Numbered from the stretch's first letter, positions 27,049 to 37,592 are shown. The stretch is 64,000 bases of DNA from Dysgonomonas sp. UBA7710 (GCF_002482385.1 NZ_DLFW01000020.1:30918-94917); one strand, 5' to 3'. Made by a program: numbers and translations. The notes: generated by a model not told the origin, from the letters alone.

Positions 27049-27489
27049 TAAGCACAAACCTTAAATCAAACCGAAATAGATAATCCAACCGTCTATCGGT
27101 TATTAAATTTTACTTATATAGAGTATCAATTATTACGAACACAGGTTTTATACGAGCAGGGAAAAAATGCGTTAAAAAAACTGTATTTACAAAAAGGAAT
27201 TTTGCTGCTTGACTCTGGGATAGAGCTTCTAAAGCTACAAGTTTGGCAATACCGATTATTATTCTCTGAAATAAACCAATCTACAAGAACAGAAATATAT
27301 TTTATCCCTAAGTTGAAAGGTTTAGGGATTGACAATATGGGAGAATTTGCTGTTAGCCTTAAACTGTCTGATCAGTTCGTCTATGAAAGAGGTAAACCCG
27401 TCACTTTCATTGATATATCTAAAGCCTTGTATTTTCTCAAAAATTTTCTCGCTCGTGAAGATCGGAATGGAAAGACAAATGAATTTTAA
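27049..27489 (+). pseudogene. decayed gene of unknown function
   Basis: The frame reads openly from 27049 to the stop at 27489 but has no ATG and is preceded in-frame by a TAA. A further upstream stretch (about 26958-27045) reads in other frames as coding-like sequence (EYDLDGTVINYIIEELQ). Together they look like one gene with a stop and a frameshift. The product would be helical at the N-terminus and end in DISKALYFLKNFLARED. I do not recognise the family. It lies on the same side as the integrase remnant and may belong to the former island. Confidence 0.4.
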
Positions 27490-27665
27490 GACGACTGATA
27501 TTTAACCGTTTGCAAACTAATCCTAGAGAAATCTTATTTATAATTATCGCAAAAAAAAATTACTTACTGAATAATTCCTTTCTGTGATTAGTTCCCCATA
27601 TGTGTAATTCCTTCATTATTCCTTCTAAAGTTTTACCATACGACCAAGCGTAATTTTATAAAAAC

Positions 27666-27691
27666 GAAAGAGCCCGGGCCCGGACTCTTTC
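27666..27691. terminator. bidirectional hairpin terminator before susD
   Basis: The inverted repeat GAAAGAG-C-CCGG with CCGG-A-CTCTTTC encloses a 2-base loop (one mismatch). It lies between convergent transcription from 27489 and the susD stop at 27786. Confidence 0.6.
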
Positions 27692-27785
27692 AATGTCGAT
27701 GCATCACTGCATTAAGAGTGTGTTTGTATGAATTGGATGCAACATTATAAGGAGTGTATCCTGTCCCCTATTTCATAAATTGCTA

Positions 27786-29405
27786 TTAATTACTCCATCC
27801 TGCATTTTGTTGGGCGGCCAAAGTTGGGTTACGTACCAAATCATTTACAGGAATAGGCCATAAGAATCGCTTATCTGAATATGGAATAAGCGGTCTGCTT
27901 GGCGAAAACCATGCAGATTTAACTTCACCTCCAACAACAAAATTTGCCTTGCCTTTAGCCCGTGCATAATCTATTTTTGCAGGAATACCTCCGGATGGAG
28001 AAAGATCGTCATTTGCCAAACGTTGTATATCTTCCCAGCGACGGCCTTCACCATGGAACTCTATGCGTCTTTCCCATAAAATAGCATCAAGAAAAGCCTT
28101 CTTAGTAGCAAAGTTACTTGCCGTATATGCCTGAGTTGCCGGGGTTGCCAACGAACGGTTTCTTACGGCATTTAATAATTCGAGAGCCAAAGCATCGTTC
28201 CCTCCTTTTCTAAGAACGGCTTCCGAATAATTTAAAAGTACCTCTGCATAACGCATAATAGGGGCATATTCATCTCTCGTCTGAACATTCTGATATTTAT
28301 CGCAATAATAATAATCGTAAGCTGAACTGTAATATAGCAGATCACGACGCTTGTCATCAGCAAGCCAGAATGATGTATTATACAAGGTAGGTGACGATGT
28401 TACTATAGCGCGACCGCTTGGACGGGCCGACATCATAGCAGCCATGGCTCCGTTCACACTGGCCTCATCGTCCGCACTGTTTTCAACAGAGAAAATAGAT
28501 TCAGTATTGCTGGCAAAAGATAGGAATGGGGTAGCTGGAGAAGCTTCGAGTTTGTAACCTCCTATTGCACTCTCGAAAGGAGCGGTTGTACCCGGTACAA
28601 GTTTTTTCGCTTCATTTATCACATTATCCCAATCGCGTTTATGAAGATAGACACGTGTCTTAAGAGCAATTACGGAACCTTTTGATGCGCGGGTAATACC
28701 GTTTACGCTATTTTTGTCATTCCCAGAGAAAGAACTCTCCGCATCATTAAGGTCTTTGAGTATTTGTGCATAAGTGTCAGTAACCGACGAACGGCCTATT
28801 TTTAAAGCTTCTTCAATTTCCGCCGGAGTATTAATAGCTGTCAGATAAAGAGGCAAACCATAATTATTATTAGCATCTACATTTACCGGATAAGCGAAAT
28901 GTATCAACAGTGCATGATAAGTCAAAGCACGAAGAAATAATAATTCACCTTTGTACGATTTCCCTTTTTCTTCACTTATAATATTATTCTCGATAGCACC
29001 TTCAATCCCTCTTATTACTGTATTAATGCGGTTGATAGCTTCGAATGAGGCTTCCCAGAAATATTGATTATTCGCAGTGGAAGGTGTATAAGTCGATGAA
29101 TAAGTAATGTCATAAAAAACTGCTGTGAGATTCATATCTTCTCCCCGCATTTCACCCTGTATAATACTTGCGGCTCCAAAAGGATATCCTCTCGAATAAG
29201 AACCATTATACAATCCGCATTGTATAGCATCATAAGCGCCGATCACAGATAATTCGCAACGTTCAGGCGTTTCATAAGCCGTGATATCAGTCAGTTTATC
29301 GACCGGAGAAAGGTCGATCACATCCTTTTCACATGAAGTGAAGATCAAAGCCGCTACAATAGTAAACAGGCTTATTGTTATTTTTAATATCTTATTTTGT
29401 AACAT
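27786..29405 (-). CDS. SusD/RagB family nutrient-binding lipoprotein
   Basis: A 539-residue protein with a signal peptide and lipobox FTSC (Cys25). SusD features follow: LSPVDKLTDITAYETPER, TYHALLIHFAYPV, LPLYLTAI, the RYAEVLLNYSEAVLRKGG helix and the C-terminal ILWERRIEFHGEGRRWEDIQR. It binds a polymer on the cell surface and works with the SusC channel encoded 26 bp upstream. No glycoside hydrolase or sulfatase genes are next to it, so the substrate cannot be named. Confidence 0.93.
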   Translation of the reverse strand: MLQNKILKITISLFTIVAALIFTSCEKDVIDLSPVDKLTDITAYETPERCELSVIGAYDAIQCGLYNGSYSRGYPFGAASIIQGEMRGEDMNLTAVFYDITYSSTYTPSTANNQYFWEASFEAINRINTVIRGIEGAIENNIISEEKGKSYKGELLFLRALTYHALLIHFAYPVNVDANNNYGLPLYLTAINTPAEIEEALKIGRSSVTDTYAQILKDLNDAESSFSGNDKNSVNGITRASKGSVIALKTRVYLHKRDWDNVINEAKKLVPGTTAPFESAIGGYKLEASPATPFLSFASNTESIFSVENSADDEASVNGAMAAMMSARPSGRAIVTSSPTLYNTSFWLADDKRRDLLYYSSAYDYYYCDKYQNVQTRDEYAPIMRYAEVLLNYSEAVLRKGGNDALALELLNAVRNRSLATPATQAYTASNFATKKAFLDAILWERRIEFHGEGRRWEDIQRLANDDLSPSGGIPAKIDYARAKGKANFVVGGEVKSAWFSPSRPLIPYSDKRFLWPIPVNDLVRNPTLAAQQNAGWSN

Positions 29406-29431
29406 AATCGGTATCTGTTTTTAAACTTGAA

Positions 29432-32400
29432 TTAGAATGTAACATTTGCGCCCAGACTGAAAACACGTTGTTGCGGCATACCATCCCAGTCTGTTCCTCT
29501 GCGTGTCGATGTTTCCGGGTCGAGTCCTGAGTATTTTGTAATGGTAAACAGATTCTGAGCTTGCACATATAAGCGTATTTTTGTCATATCCAGTTTCGAA
29601 ACCAGATTTTTAGGTAGAGTGTATCCCAGAGATAGGTTTGTCAGTTTCAGGAAGCTGGCGTCTTCAACGAATCTTGAATCGGCAGAACCTGTATTAAATA
29701 ATACCTGGCTATCCCCGTAACCGATTTTCGGAATTTGTCCATCACCCGGTTTGTCCGGACTTTGCCATCTTCCGAGAACGATTTTACCATTATTCGAAAA
29801 GTCCATATTTAATAATGACTCCTGAGCAGAAGCATTCATTAATTTATTTCCTCCTGAAAAACGGAAGAAAACATTCAGGTCAAAATCTTTATAAGTAAAG
29901 GTATTATTAAAACCACCGTACCATGTCGGTAATGACGACCCTAATATTTTCCGGTCTTTGGTCGGTGATAATGAAGATGCTTGTGAAACATCACCGGGGT
30001 TTGCCGGATCATAAACTTTATAATCATAATCTCCGAAGGTATCGAATTGAACCAGCGATCCGTCTCCTTTTACCCAAATAGGATTTCCATTGACTTTATT
30101 TACACCATAAAATTCATAGCCATAAATAGATTCGAATGATTTCCCTTCCTCATTTATGGTATATCTGTTAATTATCGGCTCATGGTTGACCAACTCAACT
30201 ACTTTATTGGATACAGTTGTGAAGTTAATATCTGTTTTCCATGTAAAGGTTCCTATAACAGGTGTGCCTCCGATAGTAATCTCAAATCCCGTGTTTTTGA
30301 TTTTACCTCTGTTGTCATAATAACTGTTACCCGGAATTCCTAAAGTCGGAGCAGTCGGAACTTCCAGCACCAGGTCTTTCGTATTCTTATTAAAATAAGC
30401 CAGTTCAAAAGACAGACGATTATCAAGAAGGCTTCCATCCAATCCTATATCATAAGTTGTTGTAGATTCCCATTTCAACCTGTTATTACCCATATTGCTC
30501 CAGGCAATACCGGTTTGCGCACCATAGCGTTTTGCAGAATATGTTCCTAAATAAGGGAAATTATTGGAGCCAAGATCAGAGTTCCCGATAGTCGCAAAGC
30601 TGGCTCTCAGGCGTAAATCATCGAACAACTCATTTAATGACGAGTTAACCCAGAAATTCTCCCTTGAAGCACGCCAGGCGAGAGAGCCGCCGTAGAATGT
30701 CCCCCATCGGGTGTCTTTCGGTAATTTGGACAGGCCGTCCCTACGGACAGAACCACCAATATAATACTTGCTGTCGTAATTGTAATTGGCCCTGAATAGA
30801 TAGGAAGCCAGACCATTATATGTTTTGCTTCCCGAAACGCTTTTATCACCGAATGTTCCGGTAATGATGTGATCGGAGAAAAATTTATCCGACAATTGAG
30901 TTACATCTGCATACAGGTATTCGTAATCGGTATGAGTATACTCCTGAACGGCAGTAAGGTTCAGATTGTGAAGCGCGTTGAAAGTCTGATTGTAAGTCAA
31001 TATATTTTGCCAGTTCCAATTGTAAAAAGTAGCTCTGTTATCCATCATCAGACCCCCATATCCATATCCGTCACCCGATTCACTATTCCATTTTGTGAAA
31101 TCATTAAGGGTAGTATAATCGATACCAGCCTGTGTGCGGAATGAAAGACCTTTCGCAAGAGTGACTTCTGCAAATCCTCCCCCGGTAATATGAAGGCTCT
31201 GTGAGCGGTTCACGTTATTGTCCATAGCCCATACAATGTTCTGGATTCCATTATCTATGTATACTTTGTTAGCACCGCGTCCCAAAGCCTTCCTGTTGGC
31301 CGCATCGATATTATATCCTGTAATATCATCCGGATTGAATACAGAAACATTCGGTAACATACGCACGCTTGCAAAGCCAACGCTTCCCAAAGAATTTTCT
31401 TCATTCATCACTCCCTCCAGAGTAGATTTCGAAGCAGATACATTAATACCCAGTTTCAACCAACTATTTGCAGTTTGTGTCAATTTGGCATTAACGGAAT
31501 AGCGTTCCTGTTCATTATTTCTTATAATACCATTCTGATTGGTATAACCCAATGAGGCGTAATACTGGCTTTTTTCAGTACCTCCACTGGCGGCAAGTGT
31601 ATGAGTTTGTTGAAAACCTGTTTGAAATATATAATCGTTCCAGTTTGTATTAACCCCGTTAGGATCTAATACCGCAGGGCCTTCCGAGTCCCAGTTCGAA
31701 TATTTTTCATTCGCTATTTCTACAAATTCCGTAGCGTTCAGGAGGTCATGAAGCTTTGTTGGAGAAGCCCAGCTGGTCTGAACATCATAAGTTACTTTGG
31801 TCTTAGATTTTCCTCCTGATTTTGTGGTGATTAGCACAACGCCATTAGCCGCCCTTGAACCGTAAATTGCAGTTGCCGCACCATCTTTTAATACTTCATA
31901 CGATTCAATGTCATTCGGATTGATTTCCGCAAGCGGGTTATACCTGCCATATAATTCCTGTTTCTGCCCTGATGTAACAGGTATACCATCAATTACGATC
32001 AGGGGTTGGGTTCCCGACGAAATCGTACTAAACCCGCGAATATTGAATGTAGGAGCCTGACCTAACATTCCGTTCGGAGTCGTAACCTGTACTCCGGCTG
32101 CGCGACCGGCTAGCTGAGATTCAAAAGACGGAGTAGCCAGATTACTAATGTCGTCTCCACTGACTCTTGCAATAGCACTTGTTACATCTTTTTTCTTTTG
32201 GGTACCATATCCGACAACGACTACTTCGTCCAAAACTTTATCGTCATTTTCCATTATCACCCTCATACCCTGAGCAGGTTTGGCTTCGACTGTTTGCATT
32301 CCCACCAATGAAAATACCAGTGTATTGCTTCCAACAGGCACATTAATAGAAAACTTTCCGTCTAAATCGGTTACTGTACCTACGGTAGTTCCTTTTACTA

Positions 32401-32530
32401 CAACTGAAGCACTTATCACTGGCTCGCCGTTACTATCTACAACAGTACCGGAAATCCTCGTTGTCTGTGCTACTGTAAATCCGACGCTTAGTAATAAGCA
32501 GGATAAAATTAACACTACTCTTTTCTTCAT
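29432..32530 (-). CDS. SusC/RagA family TonB-dependent outer-membrane transporter
   Basis: A 1032-residue transporter with a signal peptide (1-21), a CarboxypepD_reg-like domain (22-100: ISGTVVDSNGEPVISASVVV), the TonB box region (DEVVVVGYGTQKKKDVTSAI), a plug domain (GDDISNLATPSFESQLAGRA, YGSRAANGVVLITTKSG) and a large barrel ending FSLGANVTF. It imports a ligand captured by SusD. The 5' region is unusual: a terminator-like hairpin at 32676-32710 and a CT tract lie upstream. No anti-sigma factor or hybrid two-component gene is adjacent. Confidence 0.94.
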   Translation of the reverse strand: MKKRVVLILSCLLLSVGFTVAQTTRISGTVVDSNGEPVISASVVVKGTTVGTVTDLDGKFSINVPVGSNTLVFSLVGMQTVEAKPAQGMRVIMENDDKVLDEVVVVGYGTQKKKDVTSAIARVSGDDISNLATPSFESQLAGRAAGVQVTTPNGMLGQAPTFNIRGFSTISSGTQPLIVIDGIPVTSGQKQELYGRYNPLAEINPNDIESYEVLKDGAATAIYGSRAANGVVLITTKSGGKSKTKVTYDVQTSWASPTKLHDLLNATEFVEIANEKYSNWDSEGPAVLDPNGVNTNWNDYIFQTGFQQTHTLAASGGTEKSQYYASLGYTNQNGIIRNNEQERYSVNAKLTQTANSWLKLGINVSASKSTLEGVMNEENSLGSVGFASVRMLPNVSVFNPDDITGYNIDAANRKALGRGANKVYIDNGIQNIVWAMDNNVNRSQSLHITGGGFAEVTLAKGLSFRTQAGIDYTTLNDFTKWNSESGDGYGYGGLMMDNRATFYNWNWQNILTYNQTFNALHNLNLTAVQEYTHTDYEYLYADVTQLSDKFFSDHIITGTFGDKSVSGSKTYNGLASYLFRANYNYDSKYYIGGSVRRDGLSKLPKDTRWGTFYGGSLAWRASRENFWVNSSLNELFDDLRLRASFATIGNSDLGSNNFPYLGTYSAKRYGAQTGIAWSNMGNNRLKWESTTTYDIGLDGSLLDNRLSFELAYFNKNTKDLVLEVPTAPTLGIPGNSYYDNRGKIKNTGFEITIGGTPVIGTFTWKTDINFTTVSNKVVELVNHEPIINRYTINEEGKSFESIYGYEFYGVNKVNGNPIWVKGDGSLVQFDTFGDYDYKVYDPANPGDVSQASSLSPTKDRKILGSSLPTWYGGFNNTFTYKDFDLNVFFRFSGGNKLMNASAQESLLNMDFSNNGKIVLGRWQSPDKPGDGQIPKIGYGDSQVLFNTGSADSRFVEDASFLKLTNLSLGYTLPKNLVSKLDMTKIRLYVQAQNLFTITKYSGLDPETSTRRGTDWDGMPQQRVFSLGANVTF

Positions 32531-32675
32531 ACTTGATCCACAATTTTATTAATATTAATACCAGCATACCCGTGAGGTTCGCTTTTTATTTTTATAGAGA
32601 GATAGGCTAGTATCGTCCCATATGCAGTAAGCCATGCAAGGCCGGAATCTAAATATCCCAGCCGAAGAACAAAAA

Positions 32676-32710
32676 ATCCCTGTACAGTCCGGAAAAGACT
32701 GTACAAGGAT
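32676..32710 (-). terminator. terminator-like hairpin in the susC leader region
   Basis: A 9-bp perfect stem TGTACAGTC (32681-32689) with GACTGTACA (32697-32705) extends by ATCC/GGAT after one mismatch, giving about 13 pairs. On the minus strand it is followed directly by a T-run (32671-32676). It can end transcription coming from upstream, or attenuate susC if the promoter lies beyond it. Confidence 0.6.
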
Positions 32711-32758
32711 TGTACTTTAAAAAAAGTTATATATTTTTTATTTCTTAATAAATTGTGT

Positions 32759-33388
<630 letters not shown>

Positions 33389-33856
33389 TTACAGATAAAT
33401 TGGAATAGCTCTTGAATATTTTACTTCTCCGATTACGAAAATGCTATGCAAACTTCCTATACAATCAATCTCACCCAAAGTATTTAAAACAAAATCCTGA
33501 TAATGTTTCATGTTCTGAACATAAATTTTCATCATAAAATCATAATCTCCGGAAATATTGTAACAGTTGGTTATTGTTTCAATCTTATCTATTGCCTTCA
33601 TAAATGAAGCCCCATTTTTCCGGGTATGTTGTTTCAATTTTATACTACAAAAGACAATTAGATTACATCCTAATTTCTCGGGGTCTAATTCTGCGGTATA
33701 GCGTTTGATATAACCGTCTCGCTCTAACCGTCTTTGACGTTCAAAAACAGGAGTTGGTGATAAATTTACCATTTCGGCAATCTCTTTTGTTGTTAGCTTT
33801 GCATTGTCTTGCAAGATCTTCAATATCTTAATATCTGTAGCATCTAATTTTTCCAT
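33389..33856 (-). CDS. Lrp/AsnC family transcriptional regulator
   Basis: A 155-residue protein with an N-terminal winged HTH (DATDIKILKILQDNAKLTTK, AEMVNLSPTPVFERQRRLE) and a C-terminal RAM ligand-binding domain (YNISGDYDFMMKIYVQNM). It is divergent from metE and its B12 riboswitch, with a 396-bp gap. An amino-acid-responsive link to methionine metabolism is suggested only by position. The ligand is unknown. Confidence 0.93.
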   Translation of the reverse strand: MEKLDATDIKILKILQDNAKLTTKEIAEMVNLSPTPVFERQRRLERDGYIKRYTAELDPEKLGCNLIVFCSIKLKQHTRKNGASFMKAIDKIETITNCYNISGDYDFMMKIYVQNMKHYQDFVLNTLGEIDCIGSLHSIFVIGEVKYSRAIPIYL

Positions 33857-33980
33857 AGATAGAAATTCTTTAAATATGTCTGTTTGAAGAATAAAAATCC
33901 ATCAAACTGCCCTTTTGTTCTCAAAGTTAGAATATATATCTAAATATTATATGCTGATAAGAAAATATAACTAATATTTA

Positions 33981-33988
33981 TACCTTTG
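33981..33988 (+). promoter_or_regulatory. -7 element of the metE riboswitch transcript
   Basis: TACCTTTG matches TAnnTTTG, and the aptamer begins about 40 bp downstream. The transcript start would be about 33995. Confidence 0.65.
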
Positions 33989-34029
33989 TTTAGATAAATA
34001 TTTCAATATGAAGCTCTTTTGTTTTATTT

Positions 34030-34200
34030 CAGCAATCAAGAGGTGCCTCGTAAAATAGGAGAATAGGAAATCTTGTGCAAATCATGAGCTGTCGCGCAAC
34101 TGTAACCACTTATAAAGATTCTGTTTAGTTTATCCACTGTTCCAATATAGGGAATGGGAAGGAAAGCAGAATTGTGGAAGTCAGGAGACCTGCCTTTAGA
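34030..34200 (+). ncRNA. cobalamin riboswitch upstream of metE
   Basis: The conserved elements are in order: GTGCAAATCATGAGCTGTCG, CGCAACTGTAACCACTT (the B12-box region), GGGAATGGGAAGG, and the 3' GTCAGGAGACCTGCC (34180-34194). The transcript promoter is at 33981. In this class B12 binding shuts expression, fitting repression of metE when B12 allows MetH to work. The start codon of metE is 59 bp downstream of the last box. Confidence 0.93.
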
Positions 34201-34252
34201 TTAAAGAGTAAAGATAGAGCCTTTAATTTTTCATAATTTAAATTTACAAAAA

Positions 34253-36550
34253 ATGAAAACGAACATTCTTGGTTATCCGCGTATTGGTAGCCATCGTGAA
34301 TTAAAAAAGGCCTGCGAAAATTATTGGGCAGGAAAAATCAGTGAAGAACAATTGCTCGAAGAAGGGGCATCGATCAGAGTCTTAAACTGGTATTTGCAAA
34401 GAGAGTATAAAACAGACTTCATTCCCTCGAATGATTTTTCATTCTATGACCATGTTTTAGATCTTACTCTTTCATTAGGAGCCATACCACAACGATACAT
34501 ACCTCTATTAAGTAAAAAGACAGATCTTTATTTTGCAATGGCTCGTGGGTATCAAAAAAACGCCCATGATATCATTGCAATGGAAATGACAAAATGGTTC
34601 GACACAAATTATCATTACATTGTTCCCGAATTTACAAAAGAACAACAATTCTCGCTATTCCATAATAAAGCTCTAGAAGAATATAAAGAAGCCAAAGCTT
34701 TGGGTATTGAAACAAAACCTGTAATTATCGGCCCAGTTTCTTTTCTCTTATTAGGCAAAGAAAAAGAGTCTGGATTTGACAAATTAGATATAACAGAACG
34801 CCTTGTCCCTGTTTACACCCGGATGTTGAAAGAGTTGGAAGACGCCGGAGTAGAATATATTCAAATAGATGAACCATTCTTATCTATGGATATAGAAGAA
34901 AAAGCTAAACAGCTATATCCAATTGTCTATCAGCAAATAAAAGATTCTTGTCCAAAATTGAAAATAATACTCACTACATACTTTGAGGGGTTAAAGGATA
35001 ATACAGAATTAGCTTTGAGCTTACCTTTTGATACACTTCATGTTGATTTGGTTCGTTGTCCGCAGCAATTGGATACCATTCTAAATTTATTTTCTTCTGA
35101 TAAAAAACTTTCTTTAGGTATTGTTGATGGGCGTAATATTTGGAAAAATGACTTTGAAGCATCTCTGAAAATGATACAAAGGGCATCAGACCAATTAGAA
35201 CGAGATCGTATTTTTATTGCAGCGTCATCTTCTTTCCTGCATGTGCCATGCGATTTGGAGTTAGAGACAAAGGAAAATATATTGACCCCTGAAATTAAAC
35301 AATGGATGGCATTTGCCGAGCAGAAAGTAAAAGAACTGGCAACCTTGAAAGAGTTATTACAAGAAAGGCCATCAAATCAGACTTTAGAAAAATTAGAAGC
35401 TAATAAAAAATCTATTCGGAAGAAGCAAAGTTCGAGTTTGATACATAATGCGGATGTTAAAAAACAATTAGAGAATATATCTGCAGATGATAGCAGACGC
35501 AAAAATCCATTTGCTATCCGTCGTAAAAAACAACAAGACATATTGAACTTACCATTATTCCCGACAACAACAATCGGCTCTTTTCCCCAAACAAAAGAAG
35601 TTCGTTCGTGGAGAGCACAGTTTAAGAAAGGAAACTTGTCTGAAAAAGAATACAATGATCTGCTTCGGGCTGAAACTCAAAAAGCTATTCAGTGGCAAGA
35701 AAGTATTGGATTGGACGTGTTGGTACATGGCGAATTTGAACGTAACGACATGGTTGAATATTTCGGAGAACAATTGGCCGGGTTTACATTCTCTCAAAAT
35801 GGTTGGGTACAAAGCTATGGTTCACGCTGCGTAAAACCTCCCATCATTTATGGTGATGTCTCACGCCCCGATCCTATGACTATATATTGGACTACCTATG
35901 CTAATGCCCTTACGGACAAACCTGTGAAAGGGATGTTAACTGGTCCTGTAACTATTCTACAGTGGTCTTTTGTGAGAAACGATCAGCCTCGTTCCGAAAC
36001 TTGCAAGCAAATTGCATTGGCCATAAGAAAAGAAGTTGACAATCTGCAACAGGCAGGAATCAGTGTAATTCAGATAGACGAACCCGCTATCAGGGAAGGA
36101 CTACCTTTACGAAAAAAAGACTGGAAAATTTATCTTGACTGGGCCGTTAATTGTTTCTGCTTATCGGCGAGTGTTGTTAATGACGAGACACAGATACATA
36201 CACACATGTGTTATTCAGAGTTTAATGACATCATTGAATATATTGCACTGATGGATGCTGATGTAATTACCATCGAATGCTCCCGATCGCAAATGGAATT
36301 GCTGGATGCTTTTGCTGAATTCAAATATCCAAATGATATCGGTCCCGGAGTATATGACATTCATTCCCCTCGTATACCATCTGTTGAGGAAATGGTTAAC
36401 CTGATAAGGAAAGCAGCAAAAGTAATCCTTTCAGAGCAACTGTGGGTAAATCCCGATTGCGGATTAAAGACAAGAGGTTGGAATGAAACGAAGACTGCCC
36501 TCACAAACATGGTAGAGGCAGCAAGAATATTAAGAAAAGAGATCAATTGA
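34253..36550 (+). CDS. metE: cobalamin-independent methionine synthase
   Basis: A 765-residue protein with both MetE halves: N-terminal TNILGYPRIGSHRELKKACE, then the catalytic barrel with TTTIGSFPQTKEVRSWRA, FGEQLAGFTFSQNGWVQSYG, the zinc ligands in HTHMCYSEF (His and Cys) and NPDCGLKTRGW (Cys). It transfers a methyl group from 5-methyl-THF-polyglutamate to homocysteine with no B12. The B12 riboswitch upstream fits that role. It is closed by a 13-bp terminator. Confidence 0.97.
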   Translation: MKTNILGYPRIGSHRELKKACENYWAGKISEEQLLEEGASIRVLNWYLQREYKTDFIPSNDFSFYDHVLDLTLSLGAIPQRYIPLLSKKTDLYFAMARGYQKNAHDIIAMEMTKWFDTNYHYIVPEFTKEQQFSLFHNKALEEYKEAKALGIETKPVIIGPVSFLLLGKEKESGFDKLDITERLVPVYTRMLKELEDAGVEYIQIDEPFLSMDIEEKAKQLYPIVYQQIKDSCPKLKIILTTYFEGLKDNTELALSLPFDTLHVDLVRCPQQLDTILNLFSSDKKLSLGIVDGRNIWKNDFEASLKMIQRASDQLERDRIFIAASSSFLHVPCDLELETKENILTPEIKQWMAFAEQKVKELATLKELLQERPSNQTLEKLEANKKSIRKKQSSSLIHNADVKKQLENISADDSRRKNPFAIRRKKQQDILNLPLFPTTTIGSFPQTKEVRSWRAQFKKGNLSEKEYNDLLRAETQKAIQWQESIGLDVLVHGEFERNDMVEYFGEQLAGFTFSQNGWVQSYGSRCVKPPIIYGDVSRPDPMTIYWTTYANALTDKPVKGMLTGPVTILQWSFVRNDQPRSETCKQIALAIRKEVDNLQQAGISVIQIDEPAIREGLPLRKKDWKIYLDWAVNCFCLSASVVNDETQIHTHMCYSEFNDIIEYIALMDADVITIECSRSQMELLDAFAEFKYPNDIGPGVYDIHSPRIPSVEEMVNLIRKAAKVILSEQLWVNPDCGLKTRGWNETKTALTNMVEAARILRKEIN

Positions 36551-36558
36551 ACGTAACT

Positions 36559-36605
36559 AAACTAACCATGAAGATAAAATGCTCATGGTTAGTTTTATTT
36601 TTATT
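36559..36605 (+). terminator. intrinsic terminator of metE
   Basis: A perfect 13-bp stem (36559-36571 with 36583-36595) is followed by TATTTTTATT. It is just after the metE stop codon. Confidence 0.85.
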
Positions 36606-36697
36606 CCTTTTTCCAGTGAATAATACCAATATGTTCGTCTGATGAAATTATCCATTCCTATCAGATCAAAATATACTTAAAATGACTTATTGAAAAC

Positions 36698-36730
36698 TTG
36701 ACCTCTTATTGAAAGAGATTAATATCTTTG
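36698..36730 (+). promoter_or_regulatory. promoter of the orphan cobalamin riboswitch
   Basis: A -33 TTG (36698-36700) and -7 TATCTTTG (36723-36730) are 22 bp apart, a good match to the Bacteroidetes consensus. Confidence 0.65.
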
Positions 36731-36737
36731 TCTGGAT

Positions 36738-36912
36738 TTTGGTATCATGCTTCCGATCCACGGAAAAATGAAAGAGGGAATCAGGTGCAAATCCTGAACA
36801 GTACCCGCTGCTGTAAGTTCCGCCAGAAATCTTTGAACAATACTCAAATCCACTGTTCGAATAAGAATGGGAAGGACGGTTCAAAGATGGAGATACGACC
36901 AGCAAAAGTGAT
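36738..36912 (+). ncRNA. orphan cobalamin riboswitch, 3' end degenerate
   Basis: The 5' and middle conserved elements are good: GAATCAGGTGCAAATCCTGA, CAGTACCCGCTGCTGTAAG, CCACTGTTC and AAGAATGGGAAGGAC. The final GTCAGGAGACCTGCC element is replaced by a poor match (AGATGGAGATACGACCAGC). The promoter before it is intact, but no intact gene follows for about 950 bp. It looks like a decaying copy whose regulated gene has been lost. Confidence 0.8.
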
Positions 36913-37029
36913 TTACTGATAGAGTTGGAGAAAGATATATAAAAACAAGTTTATTCAAATAGTTAATTGAATACTCGAGTTCAGTTGATTTATATAATTA
37001 ATCAGTTATCAACTATTATAATTTATATT

Positions 37030-37250
37030 AGAGCTTTCTGAAGAAAAAAACATCCCTTTTTCTAAATCCCGAGCTTTTTTACTTTCTGAACAAAAGCAAA
37101 TTCAAAAGAGATTACATGAAATGGAGCCGCTGTATAATGGAAAGTCTTTTGCTTATACGGGCACCTGACAGTATTGCACGGAAGGAATGCATCATACCGG
37201 AAAACAGGGCTTACTGCCATCCAGAGTTGATACGCCCGTCATTAGATTCA
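37030..37250 (+). pseudogene. possible decayed gene behind the orphan riboswitch
   Basis: One frame reads openly for about 45 residues (IPFSKSRAFLLSEQKQIQKR and following), meets a TGA near 37167, then continues open through QYCTEGMHHTGKQGLLPSRV to beyond 37300. The pattern of a coding-like frame with one stop and no start suggests a broken gene formerly controlled by the riboswitch. I do not recognise the family. Confidence 0.3.
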
Positions 37251-37405
37251 CAATCAAAAGAGTGTCTTGGGTTTCTACAATAGCAAAAAGTGACGTCCAT
37301 ATTTATTTAGAATATCTTTATATACAAATTTCTTTTCTCCTTTATTTAACACGTTTGAAAATATATAAAAAGTCATTGGAAAGATTTTTTATATCAAACT
37401 TTTCT

Positions 37406-37413
37406 TACCTTTG
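37406..37413 (+). promoter_or_regulatory. -7 element of the 4-hydroxybutyrate operon riboswitch
   Basis: TACCTTTG matches the Bacteroidetes -7 consensus and lies just upstream of the aptamer. Confidence 0.65.
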
Positions 37414-37419
37414 TGCCGT

Positions 37420-37592
37420 CTTGGTGATTCAACCTCTTATCGGAGGAAAGAATTGAAAAGGGAATCCGGTGCAAGTCCGGGACTGTCCCCTCAGCTGTAA
37501 GTTCCGTCAATGGGATTTTGCAATCAAATAGTCACTATTTTGTAAAAATGGGAAGACTGCAAAATCCGGAACAAGTCAGAAGACCTGCCAAG
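37420..37592 (+). ncRNA. cobalamin riboswitch upstream of the 4-hydroxybutyrate operon
   Basis: A classic aptamer: AGGGAATCCGGTGCAAGTCC, GGGACTGTCCCCTCAGCTGT, GTCACT, AAATGGGAAGACTGC, and GTCAGAAGACCTGCC at the 3' end. A long leader of about 276 bp separates it from the first gene (37869), which is unusually long, and no other open frame is in that space. It predicts induction of the downstream genes when B12 is low. Confidence 0.95.

Noticed and set aside
36728..36919. 63-codon open frame
   Set aside because: It lies entirely on the cobalamin aptamer at 36738-36912 and has no family resemblance.
37187..37456. 89-codon open frame
   Set aside because: It crosses the promoter and start of the third riboswitch and is better explained as part of a decayed frame plus leader.
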